Shown: positions 60,501 through 64,000 of the stretch, piece after piece | How the letters are laid out: the number at the start of each line of letters is the position of its first letter | How positions within the stretch are numbered: position 1 is the first letter of the stretch | Assembly: GCF_001648595.1 (NCBI RefSeq) | Contig: NZ_LBAW01000018.1 | Coordinates: 1 to 64,000, forward strand | DNA from: Legionella bozemanae | GTDB taxonomy: Bacteria; Pseudomonadota; Gammaproteobacteria; Legionellales; Legionellaceae | Direction of reading: 5' to 3' | Length of the DNA stretch: 64,000 nucleotides | Translations under genes and position numbers: made by a program | Notes under the pieces: generated by a model | The model's input: the letters and a program-made list of their open reading frames with translations, nothing else | What the model was told of the DNA's origin: nothing | The model's database searches: none

Positions 60501-61217
60501 GTGGTTCAAGGATCACGTGGTACTATGACGACTGAAAACGTCGATATTGAAGGACGTTTTACTTATGATCCATCACCCCAAGGCGGTATTTCTGGAACGA
60601 TGAAGGGAACTGATGTTACCCGTGCTATGCCAGGAAGATATGAAGTCGTACAGTCTCCAAGGCCTACGAATGATCCCGATGGTAAGAAGAAAGCGCAGGA
60701 AATTACAGATGAACAAGTCAATTTTTATATGAAAATGGCTACACAGATCCTTTCTAATGTCAAACTACCGCTTGAGAAAAAAATAGTACTAGAGGGGGTT
60801 CGTGGCAAGGAGGACGAAGTAAAATATTTATATACTTCATTACTTCTTGTTGGTGAAAAGATGGGTCTTAAGCCCAGTGACTTAAAGGTCATTGGCGATG
60901 CTAACTTTAACCCGCAAGCAGAAAGAAAGAAGACAGCTGGCATAGACAGAGGATTTTCTGACACCTCTTTTTATAATGCGATATTCAAAAGCCGAAAAGA
61001 TGATGGTATTGTCAGGGATCATATTGACAAGTTCAATGAACAACGCGAGCAAAAGAAAGAGCAAGCCAAGACCACCGCAAAGGTAAGCAGCAGCTTACAG
61101 AGTACTATGAAGGAAGAGTTCAGTGTGGGTAGGGAGATTGAGAAAGAGGCTAAGGAGAGACAAAAGCAAGAAGGCATATCGCCGGAGGTTGCACGAGCAA
61201 TAGCTAATAATGGTTAA
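57522..61217 (+). CDS. Large Legionella-type protein (candidate Dot/Icm substrate) with G9 tract
   Basis: A 1231-residue soluble, mostly helical protein from the ATG at 57522, with GGAG nine bases upstream. I recognise no catalytic motif. Residues ~180-700 are charged helix; residues ~760-900 are predicted coiled coil (KLQKECLDSIAYLEQAQKEL). The C-terminal ~250 residues look globular (LDMGHKYTLHDPNIIAEPKP, EVICFDTKKPATIVVQGSRG), and the tail is Glu/Lys-rich (REIEKEAKERQKQEG), as often seen in Dot/Icm signals. At 58626-58634 nine consecutive G encode three Gly (residues 369-371); slippage would truncate the protein. Size, location and composition suggest an effector, which is inference. Confidence 0.6.
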   Translation: MATKNAQLLLALKNSTELGKQKPLDRNKALDEILAVELGTPITPEQAEKFKTAVIKHLDFWIAVDARVKPDGFSVWANWAPKVLGGKSSTDNHKTNDFLDTNDLLDTFLQMKQAAAEERVKFGLSSADENVLIDILKHNGQQCREYLAEKLRSEVKLNEIPGWDPSNENVLSTAALMNIKTEAANDLLLKLLDKPDLKESKIFKKLIDAHTSGVTANVQAAARELAKEAGIVDPTALDAFAKALTKDLTKAITDKADARHKALEKAEHLAEFKQQLKDYESKLTPDVLVGKGALLNRNDGAFLTELCSVHELPAGPYNNGLIQAEPEIQNLVKEMHKRLCAKYVEEKLKRVAAPINVVHMADAIKENRGGGHLKTALQQFIPGEGEIHDRAVLESSAKFKAALVKRYVKELTGTPNKALLEKLAKPETDIKEIRRELAAKIANGVTHEHLECLQDVDLKEIKEHARLEAFKLLVGEGNHSKLIAAFSSLPDKKQQELLNLKPENLRFILNAQTKEQLKHYLGKDVNGKDDYLDGIVTENKNNAFFKQINNTEIAKILASFDKPPITDMNDAKVKKINDFLFSKRGDDLAQHADYSAVINKLFKKSGIADNVANRKAFYNAFNLNDNGTAFTTPPGVSATNTVTDRIKRDHGYNQLLHTKLNAVRTTPPLQPGYEKLLDVLLRVEKTAQFNPDHTNSDDVRDKFYNSPTLEAFLAEPEVATIRDKLKETLSSDEFNAIRKELKANKAASNDHNATAQLEKDIKEGQKAHKQISEKTLALFERMQKIRVIRGISAELGVNGAKAPEFVGLSQEKLRGFDNNYKKLQKECLDSIAYLEQAQKELEALKPTIPVRLTPPPPATAKQIKERDEVIKNARALEKDIDQRLNIIQVRLDDYRKVYKVTTEEILPALEKASRSSERVTYQAPDLTIGRRSRQNALDMGHKYTLHDPNIIAEPKPRNTGVTTNTDPTSLFQATGKPDPGEVICFDTKKPATIVVQGSRGTMTTENVDIEGRFTYDPSPQGGISGTMKGTDVTRAMPGRYEVVQSPRPTNDPDGKKKAQEITDEQVNFYMKMATQILSNVKLPLEKKIVLEGVRGKEDEVKYLYTSLLLVGEKMGLKPSDLKVIGDANFNPQAERKKTAGIDRGFSDTSFYNAIFKSRKDDGIVRDHIDKFNEQREQKKEQAKTTAKVSSSLQSTMKEEFSVGREIEKEAKERQKQEGISPEVARAIANNG
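58626..58634 (+). repeat. Poly-G tract (G9) inside a coding sequence
   Basis: Nine G in a row, in frame as three Gly codons. Tracts like this are rare in an AT-rich genome and are a classic substrate for slipped-strand mispairing and phase variation. Confidence 0.9.
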
Positions 61218-61265
61218 TGTTATACACTAATAACTACTAATGAATAACAATAAGGGGTTATACAA

Positions 61266-62081
61266 TTGAACTCAAACCAATTGGCAATTGGTGTATTTGA
61301 CTCAGGGATGGGCGGTTTGACGGTTTTGCGTGCGTTGCGAGAGGGGTTGCCGCACGAATCATTTATCTATTTGGGGGATACTGCTCGACTTCCTTATGGC
61401 ACTAAAAGTCCGGATACAGTAAAACAATATGCCATGCAAATGGCAAAATTGCTGGTAGAACGACGAATTAAGGCGTTGGTGATTGCTTGTAATACCGCAA
61501 CGACAGCTGCATTGCCCTATTTGCAAGAAATGTTACCTGATATGCTTGTGCTTGGGGTGGTGGCTCCAGGTGCTGCGGCAGCAGTTGCAGCAACTGAAAA
61601 CAATCGCATTATTGTTTTGGCGACTGAAACGACCATTGCATCGAATGCATACCAGCAGCTCATTACCCAACACTTGCCGCAAGCAATCATTAATACTCGG
61701 GCGTGCAGTGTATTAGTTGCTTTAGCAGAAGAAGGAATGGTGACCAATCAAGTAGCTCGCGAGGCATTAAAGCATTATTTGGATGGCTTTACTAACGAAG
61801 ATACGGTTCTATTAGGATGTACGCACTTCCCGGTATTTAAGCCTTTGTTACACAAGTTACTCCCTCAAGGCGTTACTATAGTTGATTCAGCACATGCAAC
61901 CGCACTGGCGCTGCGTCAGTTGCTCGAAAAACAGGGTTTGTTGAATGATATTCCTTCATTAAGTAGTAAAGTAAACTATTTAGTAACGGATTCAATCAAA
62001 CGTTTCCAGATTGTAGGGGAGATATTTTTGGGCGAGCGATTAGCGTTAGATAGTATCGAACTTGTGGATGTGAAGTCCTAA
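61266..62081 (+). CDS. murI: Glutamate racemase
   Basis: A 271-residue enzyme that makes D-glutamate for peptidoglycan. Both catalytic cysteines are present in their motifs: VIACNTATTAALP (Cys75) and LGCTHFPVFKP (Cys185). The N-terminus has GVFDSGMGGLTVL. The start is a TTG, supported by AAGGGG eight bases upstream. Length is typical. Confidence 0.96.
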   Translation: MNSNQLAIGVFDSGMGGLTVLRALREGLPHESFIYLGDTARLPYGTKSPDTVKQYAMQMAKLLVERRIKALVIACNTATTAALPYLQEMLPDMLVLGVVAPGAAAAVAATENNRIIVLATETTIASNAYQQLITQHLPQAIINTRACSVLVALAEEGMVTNQVAREALKHYLDGFTNEDTVLLGCTHFPVFKPLLHKLLPQGVTIVDSAHATALALRQLLEKQGLLNDIPSLSSKVNYLVTDSIKRFQIVGEIFLGERLALDSIELVDVKS

Positions 62082-62143
62082 ATAAAACTTCCATGAGTCA
62101 CAGGGGGTGGTCCTGAGAGGCGTTATTCTTTTCATTATTCTTT

Positions 62144-62225
62144 ATTCCTACGTCCCACGGCTTGTCCGCGGAATCCTATTGCAAGCATTTCTAGATCCCG
62201 CGGACAAGCCGCGGGATGTAGGAAT
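62144..62225. repeat. Inverted-repeat element (CTACGTCCC...GCTTGTCCGCGG)
   Basis: ATTCCTACGTCCCACGGCTT...CCGCGGAATC is repeated in inverted form as GATCCCGCGGACAAGCCGCG...GTAGGAAT. It sits in the gap between convergent murI and gpsA. Degenerate relatives are near 20630 and 25240. Confidence 0.75.
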
Positions 62226-62315
62226 CTAGTGATGTATTTATTAAATAACGGCAATACACCGAAAGGCTTCAATTACCTCAGTGCTTCCTTCATACTATAT
62301 TTTCGTAATATGGAG

Positions 62316-63302
62316 TTATTCTTCCTTGGGTGGACGGCTCATTAGATTTTGAACTACCTGTTTGGGACTAATTTTTCCTTGTAACAGTGCATTAATTTGT
62401 TCACAAATAGGCATTTCAACATGATGTTGTTTGGCGATAAAGCAAACTTGTGATGCGTTATATTTTCCTTCTACCACTTGGCCAATTTGCTTTTCTGCTT
62501 CAATGATACTGATATTTTTTCCCAGAAGTAAACCAAAGCGGCGGTTTCGTGATTGATCATCAGTACAGGTTAAGACTAAATCACCTACACCCGCCAAGCC
62601 AAGGAACGTCTCTGCGCGTGCCCCTAAAGCAAGCCCCAGGCGCTCCATTTCTGCTAACCCACGCGTGATTAATGCGGCTTTGGCATTCGCTCCATAACCC
62701 AAGCCGTCACTAATACCACAGCCAATCGCCAAGACATTTTTAATCGCACCACAAATTTGCACACCAATCAGGTCATCAGTCAAGTAAACACGAAGATTAT
62801 TGTGGTGAAGCAATTCACGAATTTCTTTTTGATATTCTGAATCATTAGAGGCTAAAGTCACCGCTGTAGGTAAAAAATGTGCTACTTCTTTGGCGAATGA
62901 TGGTCCTGAAATAATTGCCTGTGGGAACGTGGAACCAAAAGTTTGACTTACTAAATCGCTGAGTAATTGATGGCTTTGTGGATCAATTCCTTTGGTCAGC
63001 CAGGTTAAGCCACGGGGTGCTTTTTTTATTTTAGTAATAATTGTTGCAAATGCATGGGAGGGTACGGCAATAATGATGTAATCAGCTTCTGTATATTGTT
63101 CAAAATGAGCTGTGGGTTCCAGTGTTTTAGGAAAATCAATATCAGGTAAATAGCGTGCGTTTGTTTTTTTTTCTGTCATAAGAGCAACATGCTGCGGATC
63201 ATGTCCCCATAACGAAACACGATGTCCTGCTTGCGCTAGATGAATTGCAACTGCAGTGCCCCAAGAGCCGGCACCTAATATAGCAATATTTTTTTTGTTC
63301 AT
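62316..63302 (-). CDS. gpsA: Glycerol-3-phosphate dehydrogenase (NAD(P)+)
   Basis: A 328-residue enzyme reducing dihydroxyacetone phosphate to glycerol-3-phosphate for phospholipids. The Rossmann motif is ILGAGSWGTAVAIHLAQAGH. AVPSHAF, TKGID, SGPSFAKEVA and the catalytic region CGAIKNVLAIGCGISDGLGY are present, as is FLGLAGVGDLVLTCTDDQSR. In this organism it supplies the substrate of PlsY. Confidence 0.96.
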   Translation of the reverse strand: MNKKNIAILGAGSWGTAVAIHLAQAGHRVSLWGHDPQHVALMTEKKTNARYLPDIDFPKTLEPTAHFEQYTEADYIIIAVPSHAFATIITKIKKAPRGLTWLTKGIDPQSHQLLSDLVSQTFGSTFPQAIISGPSFAKEVAHFLPTAVTLASNDSEYQKEIRELLHHNNLRVYLTDDLIGVQICGAIKNVLAIGCGISDGLGYGANAKAALITRGLAEMERLGLALGARAETFLGLAGVGDLVLTCTDDQSRNRRFGLLLGKNISIIEAEKQIGQVVEGKYNASQVCFIAKQHHVEMPICEQINALLQGKISPKQVVQNLMSRPPKEE

Positions 63303-63614
63303 TTTATGCTCTTAAACAGAGGTTAAATAGAGTTTGGGTGCAATGTCATTAAGTTAAAGGATTTTATTTCACTTTAACGACAAGGCTTTGTCCTGAGGAA
63401 TTCCCAAATTTTGCCCTACGTACCGCGCTTTATGCGCGGTATCCAGAACGATGCTTTTAGGATATTGCTGAATTTTTTAAAGCAAAATCCCTGGATACCG
63501 CGCATAAAGCGCGGTACGTAGGGGGTTTATAAAAATTAATTATTTAATTAAGCTTGTATCCTATCTCTTAGGTTTGTCTGCACACTGTTTTTTTAGTGTG
63601 GGTCCTTATATTTC
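63303..63614. repeat. Intergenic gap with a perfect 33-bp inverted repeat
   Basis: CCCTACGTACCGCGCTTTAT...ATCCAG at 63414-63446 is repeated in perfect inverted form at 63491-63523, 44 bases apart. There is no coding capacity. It is related to the palindrome inside 50277-50312. The rest of the gap is AT-rich. Confidence 0.75.
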
Positions 63615-64000
63615 CTAAGCTTGACCTTCTTTTTGTTTTTCTGCAACCTGTTGCATGTATAAGGCATCGAAATTAATGGGGGCCAATACCAGTTGCGGGA
63701 AACTGCCGCGGATTACTTGCGAAGTAATCGCTTCACGAGCATAAGGGAACAATATATTGGGGCAGAAGCTATTTAATAAATGATCTAATTGGTTTTCTGG
63801 AGCACCTTGAATGGTAAAAATACCTGCTTGTTTTACTTCCACCAGAAAAGCCGTAGTTTTTTTGTTGGTTACTGTAGTAGTCACTGTCAATACAACTTCA
63901 TAAACGCCTGCTTCCAGTTTTGTGTTGCTGGTGTTGATTTCAAGATTCAGTTCAGGTTCCCATTGTTGCTGAAATACAGCGGGTGTATTCGGTGTTTCAA
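63615..64000 (-). CDS. secB: Protein-export chaperone SecB (N-terminus outside window)
   Basis: The frame runs off the right edge; the visible 3' part encodes ~127 residues. Family landmarks are [43 protein letters not shown] and [13 protein letters not shown]. SecB holds precursor proteins unfolded and hands them to SecA. It is upstream of gpsA on the same strand, the usual secB-gpsA order. Confidence 0.96.
   Translation of the reverse strand, partial: ETPNTPAVFQQQWEPELNLEINTSNTKLEAGVYEVVLTVTTTVTNKKTTAFLVEVKQAGIFTIQGAPENQLDHLLNSFCPNILFPYAREAITSQVIRGSFPQLVLAPINFDALYMQQVAEKQKEGQA

Overview
The window looks like a chromosomal segment of a Legionella species. It is AT-rich. It carries a PlaA-type secreted lysophospholipase, an ankyrin-repeat protein with a lipid-kinase-like core resembling AnkK/LegA5, two small proteins placed like the Dot/Icm substrates MavE and MavF (beside plaA and mdh), and two very large proteins of the kind Legionella exports into host cells. 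These sit among ordinary gammaproteobacterial housekeeping genes.

Region 1 (1-13.5 kb) is accessory. After the tail of a chemotaxis receptor and an EamA transporter with a histidine-rich tail come a type III restriction-modification pair (mod-res), a POT-family transporter, an unknown 433-residue protein, a small two-gene unit (a 47-codon peptide gene followed by a tetrapyrrole-methylase-fold methyltransferase), an excisionase-like gene and a tyrosine integrase. The integrase lies next to the 3' end of a tRNA with a CAU anticodon, the usual arrangement of a tRNA-borne genomic island. The methyltransferase resembles the split borosin backbone N-methyltransferase SonM and keeps the Tyr/Arg/Tyr catalytic set. 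The peptide gene directly upstream is therefore a candidate RiPP precursor. This is the most interesting system in the window.

Region 2 (13.6-42 kb) is mostly core: the rpsU-yqeY-dnaG-rpoD macromolecular synthesis cluster, tsaD, plsY, hemW, mdh, a DMT transporter, an FadH-like flavoprotein, a DeaD helicase, plaA, djlA, waaA, dksA, the hemA-prfA-prmC operon, a site-2 protease homologue, comF and bioC. MavF-like and MavE-like genes are interspersed. A 19-bp near-perfect Tn5/Nextera mosaic end at 25326-25344 suggests a library or assembly artefact.

Region 3 (42-61.2 kb) mixes core genes (ispA, xseB, radA) with effector-type genes: a 2117-residue protein with an N-terminal OTU-like Cys/His pair and seven ~147-residue helical repeats, an FAD-linked oxidase, the AnkK/LegA5-like protein, and a 1231-residue protein whose frame contains a G9 tract. 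A REP-associated tyrosine transposase (RAYT) is bracketed by ~100-bp inverted copies of a GTAGCC...CCCGGG palindrome. Related palindromes lie at four other sites in the window, so the transposase and its probable substrates are both visible here.

Region 4 (61.2-64 kb) returns to core genes: murI, gpsA and the 3' part of secB. Several other inverted-repeat families occupy the intergenic gaps. I see no CRISPR array, rRNA or prophage structural genes.
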